A stretch of DNA of 36,131 nucleotides from Thermoprotei archaeon (GTDB lineage: Archaea; Thermoproteota; Thermoprotei; QMSL01), in assembly GCA_003650925.1 (NCBI GenBank), contig QMSP01000020.1, forward strand, positions 1 to 36,131, read 5' to 3'. The position numbers and the translations under genes were made by a program. The stretch's first letter is position 1; the number at the start of each line of letters is the position of its first letter. The notes under the pieces are model-generated. The model saw only the letters and a program-made list of their open reading frames with translations. It was not told where the DNA came from and made no database searches. Below, one piece after another: positions 15,655-22,993 of the stretch.

Positions 15655-16489
15655 CATGAGATGTATAGTAATTGAGAGGTATTTGCCTGGTGGAAGGCTG
15701 AATGAAGTTCCTATAGTCGAGAATCTCTTGGGCTTTGGAAGAGTCAAGGGCATGGATCTTGCCAAGAAGTTTCTCGAGCATGTTATGATGGAGGGAATAG
15801 AGATAGTATTTCCAGATGAAGTGGTGGATATCAAGAGAAGCGATAGGAAGTGGATTATAACTACAAGAGAAGGCAGAATCTATTCAGCGTATGCAGTGAT
15901 ATTTGCCACAGGGATGGAGAGGGTGAAGTTCACCATAGAGAACGAGGAGAAGTTTATGGGAAAAGGTGTGTCGTATTGTGCGGTGTGTGATGGTCCACTG
16001 TACAGGGGCAAGAAGGTGGCTGTAGTAGGCCCTGATGATAAGGCCGTCAAGGAGGCCCTGTATCTATCGAAGATGGCCAGTGAAGTTAGCTTGGTGTTTG
16101 AAGGCGAAGAAGCTCCTTCAGAATCATTACCTGACAATGTAGAGGTAATAATGGGGAGAGCCGTTAGAATAGAGGGTGATGATAGAGTGCGTAGGCTTGT
16201 AGTCAAGCTTCCTGATGGAAGTACTAGGCTCATAGAAGCTGATGCAGTGTTTGTCGCTAGGGGAGAAGTTCCTAACACAGCGATCCTTAGAAGAATAGGT
16301 GTAGAGCTCGATGAGAGAGGATTCGTCAAAGTAGACAGGGAGCAGAGGACAAATGTTGAGGGAGTGTTTGCAGCAGGAGATGTCACGGGGAGGGGCCTTC
16401 AGATAGCTATTGCCATGGGGGATGGCGCTATGGCTGCTCTTTCAGCTTACAGGTACGTGGCCAAGGTGAAGATGAGAAGAGGAAGATAG
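15575..16489 (+). CDS. trxB: Thioredoxin reductase-like flavoprotein
   Basis: The 304-residue protein has the FAD loop VVVIGAGPAGLSAALYL (7-23), ATGMERV (111-117), redox-active C135-A-V-C138 in SYCAVCDGPLY, and the second FAD motif VEGVFAAGDV (261-270) with GDGAMAAL. It would pass electrons to thioredoxin or a glutaredoxin-like partner. The second Rossmann loop reads VAVVGPDDKAVKEAL (148-162) where GGGDSAVEEA is usual. The HRRxxxR motif for the NADPH 2'-phosphate is absent (VSLVFEGEEAPSE). NADPH use is therefore doubtful; it may take NADH, another donor, or none. GTG 15575 is preceded by GAGGGGAT. It overlaps the upstream gene by 80 nt. Confidence 0.88.
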   Translation: MEKDVDVVVIGAGPAGLSAALYLKRLNMRCIVIERYLPGGRLNEVPIVENLLGFGRVKGMDLAKKFLEHVMMEGIEIVFPDEVVDIKRSDRKWIITTREGRIYSAYAVIFATGMERVKFTIENEEKFMGKGVSYCAVCDGPLYRGKKVAVVGPDDKAVKEALYLSKMASEVSLVFEGEEAPSESLPDNVEVIMGRAVRIEGDDRVRRLVVKLPDGSTRLIEADAVFVARGEVPNTAILRRIGVELDERGFVKVDREQRTNVEGVFAAGDVTGRGLQIAIAMGDGAMAALSAYRYVAKVKMRRGR

Positions 16490-16591
16490 AGAATACTTTA
16501 TTGTCTTGAGTGTAGATTTGATTTTAAATGCTCTGAATAGCGACATGCTTAAATGATGCCTCTTAGCACATAACCTTGAAGGGCGAAGGCC

Positions 16592-17089
16592 ATGAAGGAG
16601 GATGAAATAGTAGAAAAGGTGCTTAGGTCTGGGATAAGAAGGGATATATTAAAGCTCTTGAAGACGAGACCCTATTCCTTAAGTGAACTAACACAAGCAT
16701 TAGGCATGGAGACTCAGAAAAAGCCTCTAATATACTATCATCTTAAAACTATGATGACCTATGACCTTGTGTCTGTGATCGAAAAAGACAATGTGAAGTA
16801 CTATGTATTGACTGAGAAAGGAAGAAAATTAGCTAAGATCGCAGAGAAAAGGCCCTTCATAACTTTCATGAGGTACTCCTCTAGAATAATAATGCCTGTA
16901 GTAGGAGTAGTGTCACTGCTCATGCTACTCATAGGGATGAATACGGGAGATATTTACATATCTCAAGGCTTCGTAATTATAGGCTTTAGGAGCTTATTAG
17001 GCATGGCTTTTGCTATATTCCTATCTACATTCATTATACTAGTAGGCCTCTTCATTTTAGAAAAAACTCTAATAGGCAGGATAAGGTGA
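16592..17089 (+). CDS. Membrane-anchored winged-helix (ArsR-like) transcription regulator
   Basis: The 165-residue protein begins with a winged-helix DNA-binding domain. RRDILKLLKTRPYSLSELTQALG is helix 1 to 2, LIYYHLKTMMTYDLV is the recognition helix, and KYYVLTEKGRKLAKI is the wing and last helix (residues about 15-85). It ends with two transmembrane helices (IIMPVVGVVSLLMLLIGM near 105-122 and LLGMAFAIFLSTFIILVGLFIL near 134-156). Such archaeal proteins are thought to sense a membrane or extracytoplasmic state, but the signal here is unknown. It has its own upstream region with a TATA-like CTTAAATG near 16550. It converges with the FtsZ-family operon, their stops being 27 nt apart. Confidence 0.85.
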   Translation: MKEDEIVEKVLRSGIRRDILKLLKTRPYSLSELTQALGMETQKKPLIYYHLKTMMTYDLVSVIEKDNVKYYVLTEKGRKLAKIAEKRPFITFMRYSSRIIMPVVGVVSLLMLLIGMNTGDIYISQGFVIIGFRSLLGMAFAIFLSTFIILVGLFILEKTLIGRIR

Positions 17090-17100
17090 AAAAAGAAAAC
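17089..17100 (-). terminator. T-rich terminator of the FtsZ-family operon
   Basis: Just after the last gene of the operon the minus strand reads GTTTTCTTTTTTC (17100-17088). T-rich tracts of this kind are enough to stop archaeal RNA polymerase. No stem-loop is needed or seen. Confidence 0.5.
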
Positions 17101-17116
17101 AGGGAAGTTATTAAGG

Positions 17117-18094
17117 CTATAGCAGCTCTAGGCTTCCTACAAGCGATTCCACTGTAGGTGATCTGACTCCTGATGCTAGAAGCATTACTCTTGGCCTCTC
17201 TAGTAGGTCATTGATTCTAAAGCCCCAGTAGACTCTTGTTATTCCATACTTCTCCGTGACCATCCTTGGGGCCTCACTAGCCTCCTCCAGCGTTGTCTTG
17301 GATGGTGCTTCTACATACAGTAAAGCCGCAGAGGCTTCCTTGAGGTCTGCATCAAGCAGTACATTATTGACCGCGTTAGCACAGGCCTCTGAGATTCTCG
17401 TCCCAACTCCATGGCCTACTACGCCCAGCTTCATGTCCTTTACTACGCTTACGAAATCTGAGAAGCTTATACTAACTATTCCCCCCTTAGTTATTATATC
17501 CACAATGCCCTTTATGGTATTGACAAGTATGGTATCCATGAATTTGAATGCATACTGTACTGGTATGGTGCCTATTCTCTTGAGGAGTATATCGTTTAAG
17601 TGAACTATAGTGAGGTCAGCCGCGCTTATTATAGAGCCAAGGCTGAGTTTAGCATTCTCTATCCTATTCATGCCTTCAAAACTGAATGGTAAGGTTACAA
17701 CAGCTATCCTGAGAGCATTGGGTATTCTGTTGCCTATCTCCTCAAGGAGTATAGACATTCCTCCAGAAGCTGTTCCTCCACCAAGTCCACCAGTCACTAT
17801 CACCACATCTGGCGTTCCAAGGCTGGTTATCACCTTGCTCACATCCTCCTTCATAGCTTCCTCGCCTAGAGCTATGTTGCCGCCACATCCATGGCCTTTC
17901 ACAACAGTTTCTCCTATCAATATCTTATTCCTTACCTTCACGCTTCTGAGATGCACCAGTTCTGTGTGTACAGCGATAGCAGCTATATTCATTTCATCGA
18001 CTATGCCGACTTCATATAGCCTATTTAGTGTATTGCATCCACAGCCGCCTATTCCCACTATGGCAATCTTAGGGTTTATACCCACAGCACTCAT
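17117..18094 (-). CDS. FtsZ/tubulin-superfamily paralogue D (last gene of the operon)
   Basis: The 325-residue protein keeps the FtsZ fold order: nucleotide loop GIGGCGCNTLNRL (14-26), AVHTE (41-45, where FtsZ has NTD), the tubulin signature GGGTASG (105-111), PFSFEGMNRIENAKLSLG (136-153) and DLTIVHLND (160-168). The T7 loop VSISFSDF (207-214) and a full C-terminal domain ending LLASGVRSPTVESLVGSLELL follow. Of the T7 residues that act on the neighbour's GTP (E. coli N207, D209, D212), the first two are serine (S208, S210) and only D213 remains. It has no linker and conserved tail for FtsA/SepF-type anchors. ATG 18094 overlaps the previous stop (ATGA) after GAAGGTGA. It probably binds GTP but is unlikely to trigger hydrolysis alone. 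Confidence 0.85.
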   Translation of the reverse strand: MSAVGINPKIAIVGIGGCGCNTLNRLYEVGIVDEMNIAAIAVHTELVHLRSVKVRNKILIGETVVKGHGCGGNIALGEEAMKEDVSKVITSLGTPDVVIVTGGLGGGTASGGMSILLEEIGNRIPNALRIAVVTLPFSFEGMNRIENAKLSLGSIISAADLTIVHLNDILLKRIGTIPVQYAFKFMDTILVNTIKGIVDIITKGGIVSISFSDFVSVVKDMKLGVVGHGVGTRISEACANAVNNVLLDADLKEASAALLYVEAPSKTTLEEASEAPRMVTEKYGITRVYWGFRINDLLERPRVMLLASGVRSPTVESLVGSLELL

Positions 18095-19029
18095 TCTTTC
18101 ACCTTCTTCAGAAGATCTTCAACTTCCCTTATTTTGACACGAGATATCAAGGTAGTTACTCTATACCCAGGAACCCGCCAATTGTATGCAGCTCCTATGT
18201 AGTAGTCCTCTATACCATACTTAACCATGAGGATATCCCTTACCTTATCCATGTCCTCAGCCTTTAAGTAGGCTATAGGTGCCTCAATGAAGACTACTGC
18301 AGACCTCCCCTTTTCTACTCGAGCTGTGCAGTAGTAGTTTCTCAAGGCCTGGTCAAAGGCTGCTTCAACATCTCTTCCTGTGCCGAAGCTAATTACGCCT
18401 AAACCACCATCTCTAGTAACCTTCTCTATGTGAGTAAAGTCCACGGCCTGTATAGCATCTTTCACTTCTGGAATTTCAAGAATGCTCTTCAAGGATTCAA
18501 CAATATATCTGTTGCCTATCTCATAGAGCTGTCTTGGACTTGGAGAGAGAGGCCTTTTTCTAAGAACCTCGTTGGATAGGACGAACACTATGTCAGCCTT
18601 GGGAAGTAGCTCTTTGAGAGCACGTTCAGCGTTCTCTATCCTACTCTTAGCCTCATTTAGCGATGGCAAGACTATGTAGTACCATTTGAGCGCTTCAGGC
18701 ATAGCATCCTTCAGCTCCTCAGCTAAGGCTATCAGACCGCCACTTCCCATGCCTCCTCCTATGCCAGAGGTCACTATGATTACGTCAGAGCCATGTAGGC
18801 TCTTGATTGCTTCAGCGACAACGTTCTTCACCAGCCTATATCCTTCCTCATACTCTCCCCCTGTTCCTCTTCCCGATGGTGTCTTTATCCTGTGCTTCAC
18901 CCTGGCCATGCTTAATGCTCTTTCGTCTACGTCTATGGCTACAGTGTTGGCTGTTCCAACCTTCATCTCAAAGAGAGACACTATGTTAATACCACAGCCT
19001 CCTATGCCTACTACTGTTGTTCTCACCAT
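18091..19029 (-). CDS. FtsZ/tubulin-superfamily paralogue C, the most divergent copy
   Basis: The 312-residue protein starts directly with VVGIGGCGINIVSLF (6-20). It has AIDVDERAL where FtsZ has NTDAQAL, and the tubulin signature is GGGMGSG (91-97; the usual threonine is methionine). SRIENAERALKELLPKADIVFVLSNEVL (129-156) matches the region that contacts guanine. The T7 loop QAVDFTHI (194-201) has A195 for asparagine, keeps D197 and has H200 for the second aspartate. PFxFEG, present in the other copies, is replaced by LPSLNEAK. The C-terminal domain is shorter and ends in a basic/acidic helix (KIREVEDLLKKVKE). ATG 19029 follows GGAGGTG and overlaps the 91-residue gene by 7 nt. It may be a structural or regulatory subunit. 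Confidence 0.8.
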   Translation of the reverse strand: MVRTTVVGIGGCGINIVSLFEMKVGTANTVAIDVDERALSMARVKHRIKTPSGRGTGGEYEEGYRLVKNVVAEAIKSLHGSDVIIVTSGIGGGMGSGGLIALAEELKDAMPEALKWYYIVLPSLNEAKSRIENAERALKELLPKADIVFVLSNEVLRKRPLSPSPRQLYEIGNRYIVESLKSILEIPEVKDAIQAVDFTHIEKVTRDGGLGVISFGTGRDVEAAFDQALRNYYCTARVEKGRSAVVFIEAPIAYLKAEDMDKVRDILMVKYGIEDYYIGAAYNWRVPGYRVTTLISRVKIREVEDLLKKVKE

Positions 19030-19298
19030 GTTCCACCACCTCCTCCTACAGAGCCTCTGGAGAGCATTAGGCGAAGAGCTTGTACTAGTGCATGAAGAGC
19101 TTCATATTTGTCTACGTTCACTTGAGCTTCCTGTGTTCTAAGCCAGTCCATGAACTTCATGACTGGGGGGTCATAAGGCATGCTCTGAAGCTCTAAGTAG
19201 CGAGCTAGCTCTACCTCGCCAGGATTCTCTTCGAGGAACTTTATGGCTAGTTCGATTATATCCTTCTTCTCTTTTTTCCTCTTAAGAAGGGGGCTCAT
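19023..19298 (-). CDS. Small alpha-helical protein of the FtsZ-family operon
   Basis: I recognise no family. The 91 residues begin with a very basic patch (KRKKEKKD, 6-13). Amphipathic helices follow (IIELAIKFLEENP; ELARYLELQSM; PPVMKFMDWLRTQ; VDKYEALHALVQALRLMLSRG), and the protein ends with VGGGGGTW. The glycine tail is encoded by the ribosome-binding sequence of the next gene. ATG 19298 overlaps the preceding FtsZ-family stop by 4 nt (ATGA) after TTAGGAGGTGG, and its own stop overlaps the next start by 7 nt. Such coupling suggests fixed amounts relative to the filament proteins. The basic N-terminus could contact membrane or nucleic acid, and a role as an adaptor or filament regulator is a guess from position. 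Secretion or membrane signals are absent. Confidence 0.75.
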   Translation of the reverse strand: MSPLLKRKKEKKDIIELAIKFLEENPGEVELARYLELQSMPYDPPVMKFMDWLRTQEAQVNVDKYEALHALVQALRLMLSRGSVGGGGGTW

Positions 19299-20323
19299 GG
19301 CATACCACCTCCTAACAATCTTTCAACATATCTTGACTTTGCTCCTGTAATGAAGAGGGACGTCCTGATGTCAACCATTCCAAGAGTTGGCCTGAGGCCC
19401 ATGAAGACCTCTCCTATCTTCAAGTCATCGCTTAAAGTTCGTACCACAGACCTTATCTGACCCATGTCTAGTGCAGTCTCTCTTCCTTCGAATAGTATGA
19501 GAGCGCCCCTTCCTCCAGCCACGTCAGCTTCAGCGAAGTCATCTCTTATAGCCTTGGTGAATGACTCTAGTACGCTTCTTCCAACTCCAACTCCAGCGAA
19601 GCATATCCCAGATCTCTCCATTATCCTCTGCACATTGGAGAAGTCAACGTTTATGAGGCCAGGGCCTACTTCAGGAGAGTTCAGCTTTACTAACGCCTCA
19701 ACTATTCTTACTATCCTTCTATTCATTATTCTGAAGGCTTCAGGCATGCTTACATTACGCAATCTGGTGGCCAGCAAGTCATTGGCATTTACTATGATTG
19801 CATCGGCCACGTTCATCACCTCTCTTAAGCCATACCTTGCATTCTCAAGCCTTTCAAAGCCTTCCTCTCTGAAAGGCAGAGTAATTACAGCTACCTTGAG
19901 TGTCCTAGGCCTTTTTATGGATAGTTCTCTGAACAGTACAGGCAGTCCTCCTGTTCCAGTCCCTCCTCCCATTCCAGCTATGCCTATGACCATATCTACA
20001 TCCTCATCTATAGCTGCTATAGCCTCGTCAATGCTGCTCTCCATAGCCTTAGCACCAACCTCAGGTGAGCCATGAGCACCTCTTGCAAGCGTTAATGGAT
20101 TGCCCAGTAGTACTCTAGCATGACATTGAGTCCTTCTTAAAACCGCTGCGTCTGTGTTCATAGCTATGAGCTTTACTGGCAATCTCTCCTTAGCCAGAGC
20201 ATCTATTATGTTATTTCCACAGCCTCCTACGCCGACCACATTTATTTTGACAGCGGACTTCTTCTCCATCTCTTCTATGAAGCCTTCCTCTCGCCTGCTC
20301 ATTATATCACTAACCCACCCCAT
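19295..20323 (-). CDS. FtsZ/tubulin-superfamily paralogue B, the most FtsZ-like copy
   Basis: Start ATG 20323 is chosen because AGAGGTG lies about 6 nt upstream; a GTG at 20332 would overlap the preceding stop. The 342-residue protein has GVGGCGNNIIDAL (31-43), MNTDAAVL (55-62), GAHGSPEVGAKA like FtsZ GAGGNPEIGRKA, and an unaltered tubulin signature GGGTGTG (119-125). LPFREEGFERLENARYGL and VNANDLL (178-184) follow. The T7 loop LINVDFSNV (223-231) keeps N225 and D227, but the second catalytic aspartate is N230. In E. coli FtsZ, changes at that aspartate (D212) give proteins that bind GTP but scarcely hydrolyse it. The end is SRYVERLLGGGMP, with no recognisable adaptor-binding tail. An N-terminal extension of about 25 residues precedes the fold. 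Confidence 0.88.
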   Translation of the reverse strand: MGWVSDIMSRREEGFIEEMEKKSAVKINVVGVGGCGNNIIDALAKERLPVKLIAMNTDAAVLRRTQCHARVLLGNPLTLARGAHGSPEVGAKAMESSIDEAIAAIDEDVDMVIGIAGMGGGTGTGGLPVLFRELSIKRPRTLKVAVITLPFREEGFERLENARYGLREVMNVADAIIVNANDLLATRLRNVSMPEAFRIMNRRIVRIVEALVKLNSPEVGPGLINVDFSNVQRIMERSGICFAGVGVGRSVLESFTKAIRDDFAEADVAGGRGALILFEGRETALDMGQIRSVVRTLSDDLKIGEVFMGLRPTLGMVDIRTSLFITGAKSRYVERLLGGGMP

Positions 20324-20328
20324 GATTC

Positions 20329-21324
20329 TCACCTCTGGAGAAGCTCAACCTCACCAATCCAGTCCTCTATAGTCTTAGACCTAACCCCACTTGCTATCAA
20401 GAGGACAGAGCTTTCCCTAAGCTCAGGGTCTGTCCTAAGGCCCCAAAGTATCCTCTCAACATAGTACTTCTCGCTTAGCGCTCTGAGAGCGTCCATAGCC
20501 TCCTTTAGTGATGTGCCTACGGGGGCTTGAACTAGTAGTAGAGCACCTTTAGCCGATGAAGGGTCGGCGTCCAGTAGCCTGTTCTCTATGGCGTTCTCAA
20601 GAGCTCGTCTTATCATCCTATGCCTGCCAAAGCCCATCATACATAGCCCTGAGCCTTTTACAGCAGATACAAAGTCTGAGAAGTCAACATGCTTTATGGA
20701 GCCTTTTGGGTCAAAGCATCTTAGAAGGCTCTCTATGGCGTTAGCTACCAAGAGGTCGACAGCTCTAAAGGCCTCTCGTACTGGCAGTGAACCATACTTA
20801 TCCAAGAGCATATCATTCATGTTGACGACTATGAAGTCAGCTACAGGGAGGAGCTCTTTAAGGCCTACTTGAGCATTCTTTATCCTCTCCAATCCTTCAA
20901 ACTTGAACGGTATGTCACCTATGACGCCAACTACAAGGTCAGGTAAGGACTTCTTCAGCTCTGATACTATGTACGGAAGAGCTCCAGATCCTGTTCCTCC
21001 TCCAAGGCCACAAACCGCAATGAGCAGGTCAGGCCTTTTCACAGCCTCCAAGACTTTATCAATGTCCTCTTCAGCAGCTTTTCTCCCCTTGGCTATGTCG
21101 CCTCCAGTCCCTCTCCCTCTACATACAGTCTCGCCTATCTGTATCAGCGCATGAGCTTTGGTAACGGAGAGGGTATTTACGTCAGTATCCACGGCTATTA
21201 GCCTTGCTGGAACCTTCCTCCTGTAGAGGTTAGTAACGGTATTACTTCCTCCTCCGCCTACTCCAAGCACTACTATGTCAAGGCCAACTCGAGGCAGCTC
21301 CTCACTTCTATAGGTCATCTCCAT
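20329..21324 (-). CDS. FtsZ/tubulin-superfamily paralogue A (first gene of the operon)
   Basis: ATG 21324 is preferred: a TATA box at 21351-21359 puts the transcript start near 21330, downstream of the alternative GTG at 21342, leaving an almost leaderless mRNA. The 331-residue product has VVLGVGGGGSNTVTNLY (18-34), AVDTDVNTL, GRGTGGDIAKGRKAAEEDI, tubulin signature GGGTGSG (108-114), PFKFEGLERIKNAQVGLKELL (139-159) and VNMNDMLL (167-174). In the T7 loop KHVDFSDF (211-218) asparagine is H212 while both aspartates, D214 and D217, remain. Among the four copies it has the best-kept acid pair and is the likeliest active GTPase. The C-terminal domain ends LLIASGVRSKTIEDWIGEVELLQR with no adaptor-binding tail. 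The stop is about 5 nt before the next ATG. Confidence 0.88.
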   Translation of the reverse strand: MEMTYRSEELPRVGLDIVVLGVGGGGSNTVTNLYRRKVPARLIAVDTDVNTLSVTKAHALIQIGETVCRGRGTGGDIAKGRKAAEEDIDKVLEAVKRPDLLIAVCGLGGGTGSGALPYIVSELKKSLPDLVVGVIGDIPFKFEGLERIKNAQVGLKELLPVADFIVVNMNDMLLDKYGSLPVREAFRAVDLLVANAIESLLRCFDPKGSIKHVDFSDFVSAVKGSGLCMMGFGRHRMIRRALENAIENRLLDADPSSAKGALLLVQAPVGTSLKEAMDALRALSEKYYVERILWGLRTDPELRESSVLLIASGVRSKTIEDWIGEVELLQR

Positions 21325-21350
21325 AGAGCTCGTCTTAATCACCTCATGCG

Positions 21351-21359
21351 TTATATATA
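21351..21359 (-). promoter_or_regulatory. TATA box of the FtsZ-family operon
   Basis: On the minus strand TATATATAA lies at 21351-21359, an excellent box A. Transcription is expected about 25 nt on, near 21330, just before ATG 21324. The rest of the gap up to the divergent MgtC/DUF4010 gene (21360-21622) is AT-rich. It holds plus-strand TATA-like TTTATAAG at 21553-21560 and ATTTAAAG at 21569-21577, either of which could serve that gene. Confidence 0.55.
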
Positions 21360-21622
21360 GTAAGGGAGATAAAAATCATTATCAGATTAAAGATATTGAA
21401 AGCCTCGTTAAAGAGAACATTAAAAGAGCATTAAAGCTTTTACATGAGACCATTAGAGCTTTTAAAGGAGGTAGAAGCTCTGAGGCTTAGAATCAACCGC
21501 CCTAGAGGATGCAGTCAGAAGAATGCTAAGTTTTCGCTGTCATGAGGGAATGTTTATAAGGCATGAACTATTTAAAGAATATATGACTATATAGGTCAAT
21601 ATGGTTTATAGAGGTGATGGGG

Positions 21623-22948
21623 ATGATTGAGCTGCCTCATGCCGACTGGGAGCTGTTGCTTAGGCTAATGATCAGCTTTATGTCAGGGGCCTTGATGGGG
21701 CTTGAGAGAGAAAAGTACAAAATAGTGAGGTATGGCTTGGAGGAGAGTGAGCAAGCAGCTCCTGGTGTAAGAAGTTTTGGTTTTATAAGCTTAATGGGAG
21801 CCTTCACTGTGGTTCTTCCCATGGTATCGAATAATGGAGCAATATCCTTTCCTATGTCGATCTCATTCATGTTCTTGTCTGTAGCCATCATAGGGGCCTA
21901 TACCATATACAGATTCATGGTCTTGAAAGAGGGAGGTATTACAACTTCAATAGCTCTAGGCATAGCTTATGCTGTAGGTATAATGGCAGGCATGGGCCTT
22001 CTCCTCGAAGCTATAGCCATAGCGATATTCTCGGCTTTTGCACTAGCAGTCAAGCTTCGTATTGAGAAGGTGATCAGGGGAATGACATATCATGAGTTGA
22101 TATCAGCTCTTGAAATAGGAGTGCTTGTCTTTCTCATAGGGCCTTTCATTCCTGAGGGCTATGACCCTCTCTTTCATATCGTGAACTTCAGAATGCTGTA
22201 TCTCTTCTTTGTTATAATCCTCATCATATCGTACCTAGGGTACATATCACTGAAGACAATAGGACTGAACTTCATAGAGTACTTCTCCATGTTGGGAGGT
22301 CTAGTGCATAGTGAAGCTACTACAGTATCCATTGTAAGCCTTTATAGGAAAGGCGTTATTTCAAGGAACTTGATGATGGGCTCCCTGATAGCTACAATAA
22401 CCGCTATGATAGTGAGGAACTGTGCTCTCGTGCTTGCTCTCACAAGCCTTAGCACTAGAGGAATAGTGTTAGAGGAAGATATAGCTTATGCCCTCCTAGG
22501 CCTTATACCCTCCGCAGTTATAGGCTATGTCCTCTTCAAGTTTCTCCTTGTCAAGAACGGGGAAAGACCTGAAAAGCTTAGCCTTGAATCACCTTTTAGC
22601 TTCAAGGTAGCCTTCAAAGCTCTGGTTACTTTCACGGCTATACTCGTAATAACCGCCATGGCTACTAGGGTGTTTGGAGTGGCTGGAGTACTTGGGTCAA
22701 GCATACTTGGAGGACTTGTCAGTGCAGAGGCAGTAATATTTACAGTATTCTCCTTGGCTTCTGCTGAATCAGCTTCTCTTGAGCTAGCCATAGTATGCTC
22801 ACTTTGTGCTACTCTATCCTCTGTGCTGAACAAGGTGCTATTCGCTAAGGCCATGGGCGCTGATAACAGGTTCATTAAGGACATGTGGTGGAGGATCTTG
22901 CTGATAATTATACCGCTCATATTAGCCTCTATAATGTTAATGAGCTAG
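21623..22948 (+). CDS. MgtC/DUF4010-family membrane protein
   Basis: This integral membrane protein of about 441 residues starts with the MgtC/SapB-type segment LLLRLMISFMSGALMGLERE, followed by GVRSFGFISLMGAFTVVLP. A long DUF4010-type half with many hydrophobic helices comes next (GLVHSEATTVSIVSLY, a family hallmark, about residue 227, and GLVSAEAVIFTVFSLA, its inverted-repeat partner, about residue 370). Bacterial MgtC proteins affect magnesium and phosphate physiology, but the DUF4010 family has no settled function. ATG 21623 is chosen because GAGGTG is 6 nt upstream; GTG 21614 and ATG 21617 are other in-frame options. The gene is divergent from the FtsZ-family operon. Confidence 0.82.
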   Translation: MIELPHADWELLLRLMISFMSGALMGLEREKYKIVRYGLEESEQAAPGVRSFGFISLMGAFTVVLPMVSNNGAISFPMSISFMFLSVAIIGAYTIYRFMVLKEGGITTSIALGIAYAVGIMAGMGLLLEAIAIAIFSAFALAVKLRIEKVIRGMTYHELISALEIGVLVFLIGPFIPEGYDPLFHIVNFRMLYLFFVIILIISYLGYISLKTIGLNFIEYFSMLGGLVHSEATTVSIVSLYRKGVISRNLMMGSLIATITAMIVRNCALVLALTSLSTRGIVLEEDIAYALLGLIPSAVIGYVLFKFLLVKNGERPEKLSLESPFSFKVAFKALVTFTAILVITAMATRVFGVAGVLGSSILGGLVSAEAVIFTVFSLASAESASLELAIVCSLCATLSSVLNKVLFAKAMGADNRFIKDMWWRILLIIIPLILASIMLMS

Positions 22949-22993
22949 TGTTAATTAGTATGAACCCGTAGATTGATAATTTAGGAGGCAAAT

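Noticed and set aside
17256-20872. Several plus-strand frames of 90-200 codons opposite the FtsZ-family genes
   Set aside because: All are serine/proline-rich mirror readings of well-supported minus-strand genes.
21392-21490. Helical-looking frame DIESLVKENIKRALKLLH… between the FtsZ-family operon and the MgtC/DUF4010 gene
   Set aside because: It has no ATG, GTG or TTG in frame at a suitable place and no ribosome site, and the amphipathic look can arise from the AT-rich repeats of ATTAAA in this gap.
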